Source of the DNA: Defluviicoccus sp046348835 | GTDB lineage: Bacteria > Pseudomonadota > Alphaproteobacteria > Rhodospirillales > Defluviicoccaceae | DNA length: 64,000 bases | NCBI GenBank assembly: GCA_046348835.1 | Contig: JAXMDM010000004.1 | Coordinates: forward strand, 124,001-188,000 | Direction of reading: 5' to 3' | In this document: positions 1-8,820 of the stretch, one piece after another | How positions within the stretch are numbered: the first letter of the stretch is position 1 | Layout: every line of letters starts with the position of its first letter | Program-made: the position numbers and the translations under genes | Notes under the pieces: generated by a model | The model's database searches: none | Seen by the model: only the letters and a program-made list of their open reading frames with translations | Told to the model about the DNA's origin: nothing

Positions 1-12
1 TTCGGAACGCGC

Positions 13-819
13 TTGGCGAAGGGAGGCGCGGTCCTCCTCCTGATCCTCGCCGCCGGCGGTATCGGCGGCGTTGTCGGTTTTCGCGCCGGCGAATCGAGCG
101 TCCTCTACCACCTCGTGGGCGAAATCATCGATCCGGAAGACCGCTTACCCGACGTGGTCGACTACGCCGTCGGCCGCACCACCTCCTATGCCCTCTACGG
201 CCAGGATCTCTGGCTGCTCAACCATGTCTACCCGGGGGTGAGCGACGGCTTCTTCGTCGATCTCGGCTCCGCCGATGGCGAGGCGGATTCGAACACCAAG
301 CTTCTCGAGGTGCACGGCTGGCACGGCATCTGCATCGACCCGTTCCCCAGCCACATGGAGAACCGGACCTGCCGGATGGTCAAGGCGGTGGTGGACAGCG
401 AGGCCGGACGCACCGTGCACTTCCAGCAACCGGGCCAGTTTTCCGGCGGCATCCTCGATTACGCCGGCTGGTGGGTGGATGCGAAGTCGCGCGGGAAGAC
501 CGTCGAGCTGACGACGACGACGCTCGCCGACATCCTGCGGGAAGCCAACGCCCCGGCGTTCATTAACTACATGAGCGTCGATATCGAAGGCGCCGAATAC
601 GAGGCGCTGCGCAACTTCCCCTTCGATCAGTATCGGATCGGCGCGATGAGCGTCGAGCACAACGAGATGCAGGATCGCCGCATGGCCATCCGCCATCTGC
701 TGGAGAGCCACGGCTATCGTCTGGAGCGGGCGGTGCTCGATCAGGACTGGTATGTCCTCGACGATAGGGCGGCGACGGCGGATAATGCCGCCCTAAGTAA
801 AAGCGCATCTCCGAGATAG
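13..819 (+). CDS. FkbM family SAM-dependent methyltransferase, membrane-anchored (5' end may lie outside window)
   Basis: Predicted methyltransferase of the FkbM/Methyltransf_21 family, which O-methylates sugars or small metabolites with SAM. The N-terminus (residues about 4-26) is a hydrophobic Ala/Gly/Leu segment, so the protein is probably anchored in the membrane. The SAM-binding region is seen as FFVDLGSADGEADSNT, followed by an acidic strand GICIDPFP, and near residue 190 the family block YMSVDIEGAEYEAL. The reading frame is open to base 1, so the TTG at position 13 is only the first possible start in view; the true start may be upstream. The gene stands alone before a 220-base gap. Family assignment is firm; the substrate is unknown. 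Confidence 0.75.
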   Translation: MAKGGAVLLLILAAGGIGGVVGFRAGESSVLYHLVGEIIDPEDRLPDVVDYAVGRTTSYALYGQDLWLLNHVYPGVSDGFFVDLGSADGEADSNTKLLEVHGWHGICIDPFPSHMENRTCRMVKAVVDSEAGRTVHFQQPGQFSGGILDYAGWWVDAKSRGKTVELTTTTLADILREANAPAFINYMSVDIEGAEYEALRNFPFDQYRIGAMSVEHNEMQDRRMAIRHLLESHGYRLERAVLDQDWYVLDDRAATADNAALSKSASPR

Positions 820-1042
820 AATACGTAAGACTTATTACTGTCATCAGCTAATATCTCGACTAGGCACCCGGTCCATCCTGCGAACCGGTCAGACTACGTT
901 GGTGTGCCTTGATGGCAACAGGATCCGCTGCTCTCCCCCCTCGTGTCTTGTCTGGTGGTCTATCGTCCCTAGATGCGTCGTTAGTGATTTTCGATCGCAT
1001 TGATTGAATGTCGCGGGACGACAACAGCAAGAGGTCGAAACA

Positions 1043-1468
1043 ATGCTTAAGCGGATGAAATGGGCGGGGCTTGCCGTGGCCCTGGTGATGGGCCCGGCCC
1101 TGACCATGGACGATAACGCGTTCGCAGAGCGGGCGCAGACACCGGTCTTCGTGCAGAAGGGCATCGCCTCGTGGTACGGGCCCGGCTTTCATGGCCGCAA
1201 GACGGCGAGCGGCGAGCGCTTCAACCAGCATGAGCTTACCGCCGCCCACAAGCGGCTGCCGCTGGGAACGGTGGCGACGGTCACCAACCTGAGGAACGGC
1301 AAGACGGTCCGGGTCGAGATCAACGACCGGGGGCCCTACGTCGGCGGCCGGATCATCGATCTCTCCAAGGCGGCGGCGGAGCGGCTGGGGATGAAGAACT
1401 CCGGCACCACGCCGGTCCGGCTGGAGGTTGAGCAGGAGAACTGGGCGGGCGAATTCCGTCCGAGCTGA
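1043..1468 (+). CDS. rlpA: RlpA-like septal ring / double-psi beta-barrel protein
   Basis: Small exported RlpA-family protein of 141 residues. RlpA proteins bind, and in some species cleave, glycan strands lacking stem peptides at the division septum. After a signal peptide ending near DDNAFA, almost the whole mature protein is the double-psi beta-barrel: GIASWYGPGFHGRKTASGE, then LPLGTVATVTN and EINDRGPYV with RIIDLSKAAAERLGM. It has no SPOR domain, so it is a short form. The ATG at 1043 is preferred over an in-frame ATG at 1004 because it starts immediately before the signal peptide. A short tandem repeat begins at the stop codon. Convergent with galE. Family call is strong; catalytic activity is not shown. 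Confidence 0.85.
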   Translation: MLKRMKWAGLAVALVMGPALTMDDNAFAERAQTPVFVQKGIASWYGPGFHGRKTASGERFNQHELTAAHKRLPLGTVATVTNLRNGKTVRVEINDRGPYVGGRIIDLSKAAAERLGMKNSGTTPVRLEVEQENWAGEFRPS

Positions 1469-1497
1469 CCGAGGTCGCTGACCGAGGTCGCTGACCG
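1465..1497. repeat. 13-bp tandem repeat across the rlpA stop codon
   Basis: The unit CTGACCGAGGTCG occurs at 1465-1477 and 1478-1490, followed by a partial third copy CTGACCG at 1491-1497. The TGA stop of rlpA (1466-1468) lies inside the first copy, so the array looks like slippage duplication of the gene end. The remaining bases to the galE stop are G-rich with no clear terminator. Confidence 0.8.
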
Positions 1498-1611
1498 GGG
1501 GGGACGACCGGGGGGACGACGGATGGGGTCCGGTCTTCCCAGCGGCTTCTGTCCGCCGGCTGCGGTTAGCGGGTGAACCGGCGGCGAAAAATGCCGCGAC
1601 GTGACGGCCCG

Positions 1612-2607
1612 TCAGGCCGCCATCGTCTGCAGTCGCCGCTCCCAGACCAGGGCGGTCTCGACGATGAACCGCAGGTCGTCGTACTTGGGTCGCCAGCCGA
1701 GGTCCTGACAAAGCCGCGTCGAGTCGGCGGTGAGCACCGGCGGATCGCCCGGCCGGCGCGGCGCCAGACGCACGTCTAGCCGCCCCCCCACCTGCTGAAC
1801 CACGTCGATGACCTCCTTGACCGAATAGCCATGGCCGTAGCCGCAGTTGAAGACACCGCCGGCACCGCCGGCGAGGAGGTGCTCGACGGCGGTAACGTGG
1901 GCGTCGGCCAGGTCGCTCACATGGATGTAGTCGCGGACGCAGGTGCCGTCCGGGGTTGGATAGTCGTCGCCGTAGATGGCGATGTGACTTCGCTTGCCCA
2001 CCACCGCTTCGCAGGCGATCTTCACCAGGTGGGTCGCGAGGTGGCAGGTCTCGCCGGTCCGGCAGGCGGGATCGGCCCCGGCGACGTTGAAGTAGCGCAG
2101 CGCGATGTAGCGCATGGGCGTCGCCGCGGCCACGTCGCGCAGCACGAACTCGGTGCACAGCTTCGACGCGCCGTAGGGATTAATCGGTGCGGTCAGCGAG
2201 TTTTCGCTGATCGGCACCCGCTCCGGCACCCCGTAGACCGCCGCCGTCGACGAGAACACGAACGAACCCACGCCGTGGGCCACCGCGGCCTCGATCAGGG
2301 TCAGGCTGGCCGCGGTGTTATTGCGGTAGTACTTCAACGGTTCGGTCACCGATTCGGCGACGATGATCGAGCCGGCGAAGTGGAGAATCACGTCGGGACG
2401 GTATCGCCCAAGCGTTTCGCCGATGGCCGCCGGATCGCCGATATCGCCCTCGACGAACACCGCTTCCGCCGGCACCAGCATGCGCGACCCCGTCGACAGA
2501 TCGTCGATGACCACCACCGTCCAGCCCGCTCCCAGCAGGGCCAGGGCCACATGGCTGCCGATGTAACCGGCGCCGCCGGTCACCAATGCCGTCTTCGCTG
2601 CCGTCAT
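1612..2607 (-). CDS. galE: UDP-glucose 4-epimerase
   Basis: GalE interconverts UDP-glucose and UDP-galactose in the cytoplasm, feeding polysaccharide and lipopolysaccharide synthesis. It is an extended SDR protein of 331 residues, the normal length. The NAD-binding GxxGxxG is seen as VTGGAGYIGSHVA at the N-terminus; the catalytic Ser/Thr lies in FSSTAAVYG and the Tyr/Lys pair in NPYGASK near residue 145. GalE-typical blocks LHFAG, RYFNVAGA and GDDYPTPDGTCVRDYIHV are intact, the last supporting GalE over other sugar epimerases. It is a single gene on the minus strand, convergent with rlpA and separated by about 175 bases from the CoA-transferase module. Confidence 0.93.
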   Translation of the reverse strand: MTAAKTALVTGGAGYIGSHVALALLGAGWTVVVIDDLSTGSRMLVPAEAVFVEGDIGDPAAIGETLGRYRPDVILHFAGSIIVAESVTEPLKYYRNNTAASLTLIEAAVAHGVGSFVFSSTAAVYGVPERVPISENSLTAPINPYGASKLCTEFVLRDVAAATPMRYIALRYFNVAGADPACRTGETCHLATHLVKIACEAVVGKRSHIAIYGDDYPTPDGTCVRDYIHVSDLADAHVTAVEHLLAGGAGGVFNCGYGHGYSVKEVIDVVQQVGGRLDVRLAPRRPGDPPVLTADSTRLCQDLGWRPKYDDLRFIVETALVWERRLQTMAA

Positions 2608-2782
2608 CCAGGTCTCCTGTCCACCGTCAATGGATGAATGGGCGGCGTCCCCCTGCCCCCGCGCACACCCTATCCGTAACCGTCGCCGTTGGCCACGTTT
2701 TCAATGGGATCCGGTCCGCAACCGGGGCGGATCGGCGCGGCGGCGCCGATCGAGGAGGCGTGCCGTCCGCGGCGATCCCCGC

Positions 2783-4015
2783 TCAGACGACGCGTTTTTG
2801 GCGCAGTTCGGCGATCTCGGTGTCCGACAGGCCGAGCAGGTCACGCAGCACCTCATCCGTGTGCTCGCCGAGACGCGGTCCTACGTGGCGCAGACGTCCC
2901 GGCGTCTCCGACAGCCGCGGGATCGTTCGGGGAACGATCAACGTCTCGCCCAGGTCGTCGACGTCGATGGCGAGGAGGTTGCGCCGGGCGTGGACGTGGC
3001 GATCGCCGAAGATGTCGGCGATGTTGTTGAGCGGGCCCGCCGGCGCCCCCGCGGCGTAGCAGCGTTCCAGCACCTGCTCGCGATTGAGCGAGCCGCACCA
3101 GTCGCGGACGATCTCGTTGACGTCGTGCCGGCTTTCCATGCGCGCCTTCGCCTCGCCGTAGAGGCTGGACGAGGCCAGCTCCGGCCGGCCCATGGCGTCG
3201 GCGAGGCGGGCGAACAGCTTGTCGGTGGTGCAGGCCAGCGCCACCCACTTGCCGTCCTTGGTGGGAAAATGGCCGTAAGGGCAGGCGCTCTCGATGTGGG
3301 GGCCGTGCCGCTCGCGGACGGTCCCGTACATGGCATAGGCGGGGGCCAGCTCCTCGGTGCAGCGGAACACCGACTCGTAGAGCGCCACGTCGATCATCTG
3401 GCCGTGGCCGGTCAAATCACGGTAGCGCAGCGCCATCAGGATGCCGAGGCAGCCGTAAAGGCCGGACAGGTAATCGCCGAGGGTGGTGGAACCGGGGGTG
3501 ACCGGGGTCCCCTTGGGCATGCCCGATAGGTAGGCGATGCCGCCCACCGCATGGGCGATGCGGGCGAAGCCCGGCCGGTCCTTGTAGGGGCCGGTCTGAC
3601 CGTAACCGGAGACCCGCAGCATGATCAACCGCGGGTTGATCTCGGACAGCACGTCCCAGCCGACCCCCCAGCGCTCCAGCGTGCCCGGGCGGAAGTTCTC
3701 GCACAGCACGTCCGCCTGGGCGACCAGGCCCTTGAACAGCTCGGTCCCCTCCTTGCGGTGCAGGTCGATGGTGACCGATCGCTTGTTGCGCGCCTCGGAG
3801 AGCCAGGTCAGGGTATCGCCCCGCTTGGTCGGGGTGCCGAACCGGCGCGCCACGTCGCCGCCGATGGGATGCTCCACCTTCAGGACATCGGCGCCGAACT
3901 CGCCCAAGATGCAGGCGGCGTAGGGCGCGGCGATCACCGTCGCCACGTCGATGACGCGAATGCCGGCCAGGGGCAGCGGCGCGGTGGCAACGGCGTTGGG
4001 ATCGGCCTCGGTCAT
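2783..4015 (-). CDS. Class III (CaiB/BaiF) CoA-transferase, SmtB-like subunit
   Basis: Member of the CaiB/BaiF (family III) CoA-transferases, which move CoA between carboxylic acids through an aspartyl-CoA intermediate. In 410 residues the family blocks are PLAGIRVIDVATVIAAPYA at the N-terminus, ENFRPGTLERWG, GYGQTGPYKDRPGF, the probable catalytic Asp in TTLGDYLSGLYG, and GQMIDVALYESVFR. It is closely related to the next gene upstream, with shared blocks such as ACTTDK and PELASS, so the two are tandem paralogues. Adjacent genes of about 410 and 447 residues match the two-subunit succinyl-CoA:L-malate CoA-transferase (SmtAB) of the 3-hydroxypropionate bicycle. That specificity is inferred from memory of the family, not proven. 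Possible alternatives are formyl-, crotonobetainyl- or citramalate-CoA transfer. Confidence 0.8.
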   Translation of the reverse strand: MTEADPNAVATAPLPLAGIRVIDVATVIAAPYAACILGEFGADVLKVEHPIGGDVARRFGTPTKRGDTLTWLSEARNKRSVTIDLHRKEGTELFKGLVAQADVLCENFRPGTLERWGVGWDVLSEINPRLIMLRVSGYGQTGPYKDRPGFARIAHAVGGIAYLSGMPKGTPVTPGSTTLGDYLSGLYGCLGILMALRYRDLTGHGQMIDVALYESVFRCTEELAPAYAMYGTVRERHGPHIESACPYGHFPTKDGKWVALACTTDKLFARLADAMGRPELASSSLYGEAKARMESRHDVNEIVRDWCGSLNREQVLERCYAAGAPAGPLNNIADIFGDRHVHARRNLLAIDVDDLGETLIVPRTIPRLSETPGRLRHVGPRLGEHTDEVLRDLLGLSDTEIAELRQKRVV

Positions 4016-4072
4016 GGCATCGGCCTTTCGGTGGGCAGCGCCAGCGGCGAAACGGCGGGCATCGGTCGCGGC

Positions 4073-5416
4073 TTAGACGATGCGCTGCTGGCGGAGCTTG
4101 TTGATGTCTTCGGCGGTCAGTTCGAGGAGCTCGCGCAGCACCTCGTAGGTGGCGTTGCCGAGCGGCGGGCCGAGGCTGCTGATCCGCCCCGGCGTCAGCG
4201 ACAGCCGCGGCACCACCCCCGGGACGACGACGGGGCCGATACCGGGCTCTTCCACCTCGGTGAGGTTGCCGCGCGCCTGGAAATGCTCGTCGGCGAAGAT
4301 GTCGGCGATGGAGTTGAGCTTGCCCACCGGCACCTCCTTGGCCAGGCAGCGGGCCATCACCTCATCGCGGTCGAGGCCGCCCACCCAATCGGTGACGATG
4401 CGATTGACCTCGTCGCGCGCCGCCAACCGCTTCCGCTGATCGCCGAACAGGCCGGACGAGGCCAGCTCCGGCTGCTCCATCGCCTCGGCGAACCGCTCGA
4501 ACATCTTGTCGGTGGTGCAGGCGATGGCCACCCACTTGTTGTCGCGGGTGCGGAAATGGCCGTGCGGCACGGCGACGAAGCTGCCGGCGCCCTCGCGCTC
4601 GCGGATCTTGCCGAACAAGCCGTAGGCGGCGGCGAGTTCGTCCATCTGGCGGAACACCGACTCGTAAATGCCGACGTCGATGACCTGGCCGCGTCCGGTC
4701 TGCTGCTTGTGGCGGAGCGCCATCAGCACCCCGATCGCCCCGTAGAGGCTGGAGACGTAGTCGCCCAACGGGGCGGTCCCCGGAACCACCGGCGTCTCGC
4801 CCGGAAAACCGGCCAGGTAGGAGAGCCCGCCGAAGGCATGGGCGATATGGGAAAATCCCGGCCGGCGCCGGTAGGGGCCGGTCTGGCCATAGCCCGACAC
4901 CCGCAGCATGACCAGGCCGGGGTTGACCGCGTGGACCACTTCCCAGCCGAGGCCCCATTCCTCCATCGTCCCCGGACGGAAGTTCTCGATCAGCACGTCC
5001 GATTTGGCGATCAGCTTCTTGAACAGCTCGACCCCCTTCAACTGGCGGAGGTCGATGGTCACCGAGCGCTTGTTGCGACCCTCCGACAGCCAGGCGAGGG
5101 TGGCGTCGTGACGCTTGGTGGGGATGCCGAACTTGCGCATCGGATCGCCGGCGAGGGGATGCTCCACCTTCAGCACATCGGCGCCAAACTCGCCGAGGAT
5201 GGAGGCGGCATAGGGACCGGCGAGGAAGTTGCCCACGTCGATGACGCGGATGCCGGTGAGCGGCAGATCGCCTTCGCCCGTGTGCGGCTTATCGGATTCT
5301 GGCGGATCGGGGACCGCCTCATCGGCTGCCGACGGTTCCGGCCCGGGCGTGGCGGCGTTCGACTCCTCGACCTCCTCGGGTGGGTTGTGGTCCGGCCCTG
5401 CGCGTCTGGTCGCCAT
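4073..5416 (-). CDS. Class III CoA-transferase, SmtA-like subunit
   Basis: 447-residue CaiB/BaiF CoA-transferase and close paralogue of the downstream gene, 57 bases apart on the same strand, so probably co-transcribed as its upstream partner. A low-complexity Pro/Glu/Ala-rich N-terminal extension of about 48 residues precedes LPLTGIRVIDVGNFLAGPYA. Further blocks are RNKRSVTIDLRQ, ENFRPGTMEEWGLGW, GYGQTGPYRRRPGF, the likely catalytic Asp in LGDYVSSLYG, and GQVIDVGIYESVFR. The extended, longer subunit plus a shorter partner is the arrangement of SmtA and SmtB, which activate malate, citramalate or itaconate with succinyl-CoA. A mesaconyl-CoA isomerase-like gene 1.1 kb away strengthens that inference. 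Family is sure, substrate is not. Confidence 0.82.
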   Translation of the reverse strand: MATRRAGPDHNPPEEVEESNAATPGPEPSAADEAVPDPPESDKPHTGEGDLPLTGIRVIDVGNFLAGPYAASILGEFGADVLKVEHPLAGDPMRKFGIPTKRHDATLAWLSEGRNKRSVTIDLRQLKGVELFKKLIAKSDVLIENFRPGTMEEWGLGWEVVHAVNPGLVMLRVSGYGQTGPYRRRPGFSHIAHAFGGLSYLAGFPGETPVVPGTAPLGDYVSSLYGAIGVLMALRHKQQTGRGQVIDVGIYESVFRQMDELAAAYGLFGKIREREGAGSFVAVPHGHFRTRDNKWVAIACTTDKMFERFAEAMEQPELASSGLFGDQRKRLAARDEVNRIVTDWVGGLDRDEVMARCLAKEVPVGKLNSIADIFADEHFQARGNLTEVEEPGIGPVVVPGVVPRLSLTPGRISSLGPPLGNATYEVLRELLELTAEDINKLRQQRIV

Positions 5417-5642
5417 GATCGCGCTCCTCTTGTCCTGTCGCCGGCGGCGACGGCGCGTCGCCCGAGGCTAACAGGGTCGTCGCCGCCGCACCACCCGGGG
5501 CGATGCTCGTTTTCGCTTGCCCCGGCGCCGCCTGCACCCGAGCGCTCGGCAGCGATCGCCGAAGGCACCATGTATTCGCGGTGCCGCGAACGGCGACGGG
5601 TGCGGCGGCGGGTGCGGCGGGCGGGTGCGGCGGGAGGCGAGG

Positions 5643-6446
5643 ATGCGGCGCAGCGAAGGGACGATTCGGATCGGCGTCGGCGGGTGGACGTACGAGCCCT
5701 GGCGCAAATCCTTCTACCCCGAAGGGCAGCCGCACCGGCTCGAACTGGAATACGCCAGCCGCCGGCTGACCTCGATCGAGATCAACGGCACCTACTATCG
5801 CCGCCAGTCGCCCGACACGTTCCGCAAGTGGCGCGACGAAACCCCGGAGGACTTCGTCTTTGCCGTCAAGGCCCCCCGCTACGCTACCAACCGCAAGGTG
5901 CTGGCCGACGCCGGCGAGACGGTAGAGCGCTTCCTCACCGGCGGGGTGATGGAGCTGAAGGACAAGCTCGGTCCCATCGACTGGCAATTCCTCCCCACCA
6001 AGAAGTTCGACGCCGACGACTTCGCCGCCTTCCTGGCGCTGCTGCCGCCCCGCATCGACGGCCGCGACCTCCGTCATGCGGTGGAGGTGCGGCACGCCAG
6101 CTTCCGCACCGCCGAGTTCGTGGCGATGGCGCGCGACGCCGGCGTCGCCGTGGTCATCGCCGCCGACGGTCCCTACCCGTCGCTGGCCGACCTGACCGCT
6201 CCCTTCGTCTACGCCCGGCTGATGGGCACCGGCGCCGACCAGCCGCTGGGCTACGCGCCGGCCGAGCTGGATCGGTGGGCGGAACGGGCGCGCACCTGGG
6301 CCGGCGGCGGCGCCCCCGATGATCTGGCTCCGCTGGCACCCGCTGCCCCGTCGGGCGGAGGGCGCGATGTGTTCATCTACGTCATCAGCGGCCACAAATC
6401 GGTCAATCCCCAGGCGGCGATGGCGCTCATCCAGCGGCTCGGCTGA
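5643..6446 (+). CDS. DUF72 (YecE-like) family protein
   Basis: 267-residue DUF72 protein, a TIM-barrel-like family of unknown biochemical role found widely in bacteria. Family features are the N-terminal IRIGVGGWTYEPW, then the acidic EINGTYYR block, FVFAVKAPRYATN, the WQFLPTKKFD strand, HAVEVRHASF, and the closing VINP-like segment SGHKSVNPQAA. The ATG at 5643 follows a purine-rich stretch; longer in-frame extensions upstream lack family similarity. It lies between the divergent SmtAB-like pair and the Mct-like gene, 100 bases before the latter on the same strand. Whether it participates in CoA metabolism is unknown. Confidence 0.85.
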   Translation: MRRSEGTIRIGVGGWTYEPWRKSFYPEGQPHRLELEYASRRLTSIEINGTYYRRQSPDTFRKWRDETPEDFVFAVKAPRYATNRKVLADAGETVERFLTGGVMELKDKLGPIDWQFLPTKKFDADDFAAFLALLPPRIDGRDLRHAVEVRHASFRTAEFVAMARDAGVAVVIAADGPYPSLADLTAPFVYARLMGTGADQPLGYAPAELDRWAERARTWAGGGAPDDLAPLAPAAPSGGGRDVFIYVISGHKSVNPQAAMALIQRLG

Positions 6447-6546
6447 GGCCGGCCGCGCCGTCACGCCACGAAAAGCCGGCCGCGGGTGGACTTCGGCCGG
6501 GCGGCTGGTCAGGATGGCAACGGCAACGGAGACCGCGGAGACGACG

Positions 6547-7779
6547 ATGAACGGAATTCTCGCCGGGATGAGGGTGGTCGAGGGCTCGGCCTTCGTCGCT
6601 GCCCCCCTTTGCGGGATGACGCTGGCCCAGCAGGGCGCCGACGTCATCCGCTTCGATCCCCTCAGCGGCGGCCTCGACAGCCGCCGCTGGCCGCTCACTG
6701 CGGCGGGCAAAAGCCTCTACTGGGTCGGCCTCAACAAGGGCAAGCGTTCCATCGCCGTCGACACCCGCACGCCCGAGGGTCAGGAGCTGGTCACCCGCCT
6801 GGTGGCGGAGCCGGGCGACGGCGGCGGCATTTTCCTCACCAACTTCCCACCGGTCGGCTGGATGTCCTACGAGCGGCTGAAGGCGGCGCGGCCGGATCTG
6901 ATCATGCTCAGCCTGACCGGCAATCCCGACGGCTCGTCGGCGGTGGATTACACGGTCAACTGCGCCATCGGCCTGCCCTTCGCCACCGGCCCGGCCCACG
7001 GCGCCAAACCGGTCAATCCGGTCAACCACGTGCTGCCGGCCTGGGACTGCATCACCGGCGTGTCGGCGGCCATGGCGATCATCGCCGCCGACCGCCACCG
7101 CCGGATCAGCGGCGATGGCCAGTTGATCAAGGTGTCGCTGGCCGACGTGGCCATCGCCATGGTGGGCAATCTCGGCCTGATCGCCGAGGCCCAGGTCAAC
7201 CACCAGGATCACTACTCCTTCGGCAACTATCTGTTCGGCGCCTACGGCCGCGAGTTCGAAACCCGGGACGACCGCTACATCTATGTCGTCGCCATCACCC
7301 CGCGGCAGTGGAAGGCGCTGTGCAGCGTCACCGGCACCGGGGAAAAGATGCGGCTGATCGAGCCGCTCCTCGACGTCGACCTGACCAAGGAGGGCGACCG
7401 GTTCAAGGCCCGCGACGCCATCTCGGCGGTGCTGGCGCCCTGGTTCGCCGCCCGCACGCTGGCCGAGGTGGCGGCGGCGTTCGACGGAACGGGGGTCTGC
7501 TGGGGGCCGTACCAGACGTTCATCCAGATGGTGGAGAACGACCCTCGCTGCTCCACCGCCAACCCGATGTTCGCCGAGCTGGACCAGCCCGGCATCGGCC
7601 GTTATCTGGTCCCCGGCTCACCGCTGGACTTCGGCGCCGCGCCCCGGGAGACGCCACGGTCGGCGCCGATCCTGGGTCAGCACACCGACGAGGTGCTCGC
7701 CGACGTGCTGAAGATGGGCTCGGCCGAGATCGGCCGCCTGCGCGACCGCCGCATCGTCGCCGGCCCGATCGAACTGTAA
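6547..7779 (+). CDS. mct: Class III CoA-transferase, probable mesaconyl-CoA C1-C4 CoA transferase (2-methylfumaryl-CoA isomerase)
   Basis: 410-residue CaiB/BaiF protein of a different branch from the two paralogues to the left. Its start LAGMRVVEGSAFVAAPLCG, then GADVIRFDPLSGGLDSRRWP, LNKGKRSIAVD and DYTVNCAIGLPFATGP match what I recall of Mct, which intramolecularly moves CoA from the C1 to the C4 carboxylate of mesaconate in the second 3-hydroxypropionate-bicycle loop. The probable catalytic Asp is in LPAWDCITG. The ATG at 6547 has GGAG six bases upstream and matches the family start; an in-frame ATG at 6514 would add 11 residues. The partner hydratase and citramalyl-CoA lyase are not in the window. 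Substrate is inferred; family is certain. Confidence 0.72.
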   Translation: MNGILAGMRVVEGSAFVAAPLCGMTLAQQGADVIRFDPLSGGLDSRRWPLTAAGKSLYWVGLNKGKRSIAVDTRTPEGQELVTRLVAEPGDGGGIFLTNFPPVGWMSYERLKAARPDLIMLSLTGNPDGSSAVDYTVNCAIGLPFATGPAHGAKPVNPVNHVLPAWDCITGVSAAMAIIAADRHRRISGDGQLIKVSLADVAIAMVGNLGLIAEAQVNHQDHYSFGNYLFGAYGREFETRDDRYIYVVAITPRQWKALCSVTGTGEKMRLIEPLLDVDLTKEGDRFKARDAISAVLAPWFAARTLAEVAAAFDGTGVCWGPYQTFIQMVENDPRCSTANPMFAELDQPGIGRYLVPGSPLDFGAAPRETPRSAPILGQHTDEVLADVLKMGSAEIGRLRDRRIVAGPIEL

Positions 7780-8029
7780 ACCCCCCGGCTGTACCCCCGG
7801 CCTGCCAGCGACGAGCCCGCCGGCGTGCGGCCCGCCAAGGGCGAGTTACGGCCGGTTCATCCGACGCCCTCATCGCTTACGCGTTCACTTGTGTTGGGTT
7901 CGTGTCTGCTATAGCGCCTAGGGCACGAAACTGATCCTTGGGGGGAAGCGCAGGCTGTGGCTTGTCCTTATCGCGCCCGCAGTTCTCGTAGGGAGTGGAC
8001 CGCTACCTCAACCCAGTCAGGGAGGCTCC

Positions 8030-8791
8030 ATGACTCCAGCGGCGGTGTCGATGGTCGTTGTCGCCGTCGTCTTCGGCGGGTCCATCCTGGCGATGTCCGT
8101 GGCGCGGCTGCTGCCACCCTCGCACCTCAGTGCCGAAGCCAAGGACGTGATCAAACTCGGGATGGCACTGGTTGCGACGCTCGTCGCCCTCGTTCTCAGC
8201 CTGATGATTGCGACCGCCAAAAGTACCTACGATGCCCAGACCGCCGCCGTGCGGCAACTTTCGGCCGACGTTCTCCTGCTCGATCGGACGCTCGCCGAGT
8301 ACGGGCCTGACTCCCAGAGTTCTCGCGCCCTTTTGCGCCAGAGTGCCGAGCTGATCCTGGGATATCTCTGGCCGGCCGACGGGTCTGCCCCTGCTTCGTT
8401 GGCGCCGGGGGAAGCGCGAGGGCCGTCGGAGTTTCTCCTGCGCGAGGTCACCGATCTCTCGCCGCATAGTCCGACGCAAGAATTCCTAAAAGCACAGGCG
8501 CTCCACTTGCTATCCGATATGGCACAGGTGCGGTTCAATATGTATATTCAAGGGACAACTGAGTTACCCCCACCATTTATTATAATAGTTATCATATGGC
8601 TAATGATCTTGTTCAGTGGTTATGGACTTATAGCGGCGCGTAATCCGACAGTTATTTTGGTTATATTTGCCGCCACACTGTCGGTATCTGGCGCCGTTTT
8701 CCTCATCCAGGAACTGGCGACCCCTTTCCAGGGAATGATGCGGGTGTCGAGCGACCCCTTGCGCGAGGTGATCGCCCAACTGGGCGTGTAG
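8030..8791 (+). CDS. DUF4239 (bestrophin-like) integral membrane protein
   Basis: 253-residue protein with four hydrophobic segments, two at the N-terminus (about residues 5-27 and 43-62) and two at the C-terminus (about 182-203 and 208-228), flanking a soluble mostly helical middle. This 2+2 topology, a Ser/Thr/Ala-rich start and the LALVLSLMIATAKSTYDAQ-like second segment fit the DUF4239 family, which profile searches place near bestrophin anion channels. The ATG at 8030 has GGGAGG just upstream. The last third is visibly AT-richer than the first. Its stop is 29 bases before the start of the GluR0-like channel, so the two are probably one transcription unit. Transport function is not established. 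Confidence 0.6.
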   Translation: MTPAAVSMVVVAVVFGGSILAMSVARLLPPSHLSAEAKDVIKLGMALVATLVALVLSLMIATAKSTYDAQTAAVRQLSADVLLLDRTLAEYGPDSQSSRALLRQSAELILGYLWPADGSAPASLAPGEARGPSEFLLREVTDLSPHSPTQEFLKAQALHLLSDMAQVRFNMYIQGTTELPPPFIIIVIIWLMILFSGYGLIAARNPTVILVIFAATLSVSGAVFLIQELATPFQGMMRVSSDPLREVIAQLGV

Positions 8792-8820
8792 TGGTGACGG
8801 GAACGAACCGGAGGGAGCGG

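Noticed and set aside
3551..6322. Very long + strand open frame of 923 codons across the CoA-transferase region
   Set aside because: It runs antisense to the two well-supported CoA-transferase genes, is rich in His/Gly/Arg/Gln with no family match, and is the expected shadow frame in high-GC DNA.
8791..8820. GTG 8791 as the start of the GluR0-like channel
   Set aside because: ATG 8821 has a much better ribosome site and still begins with a full signal peptide.
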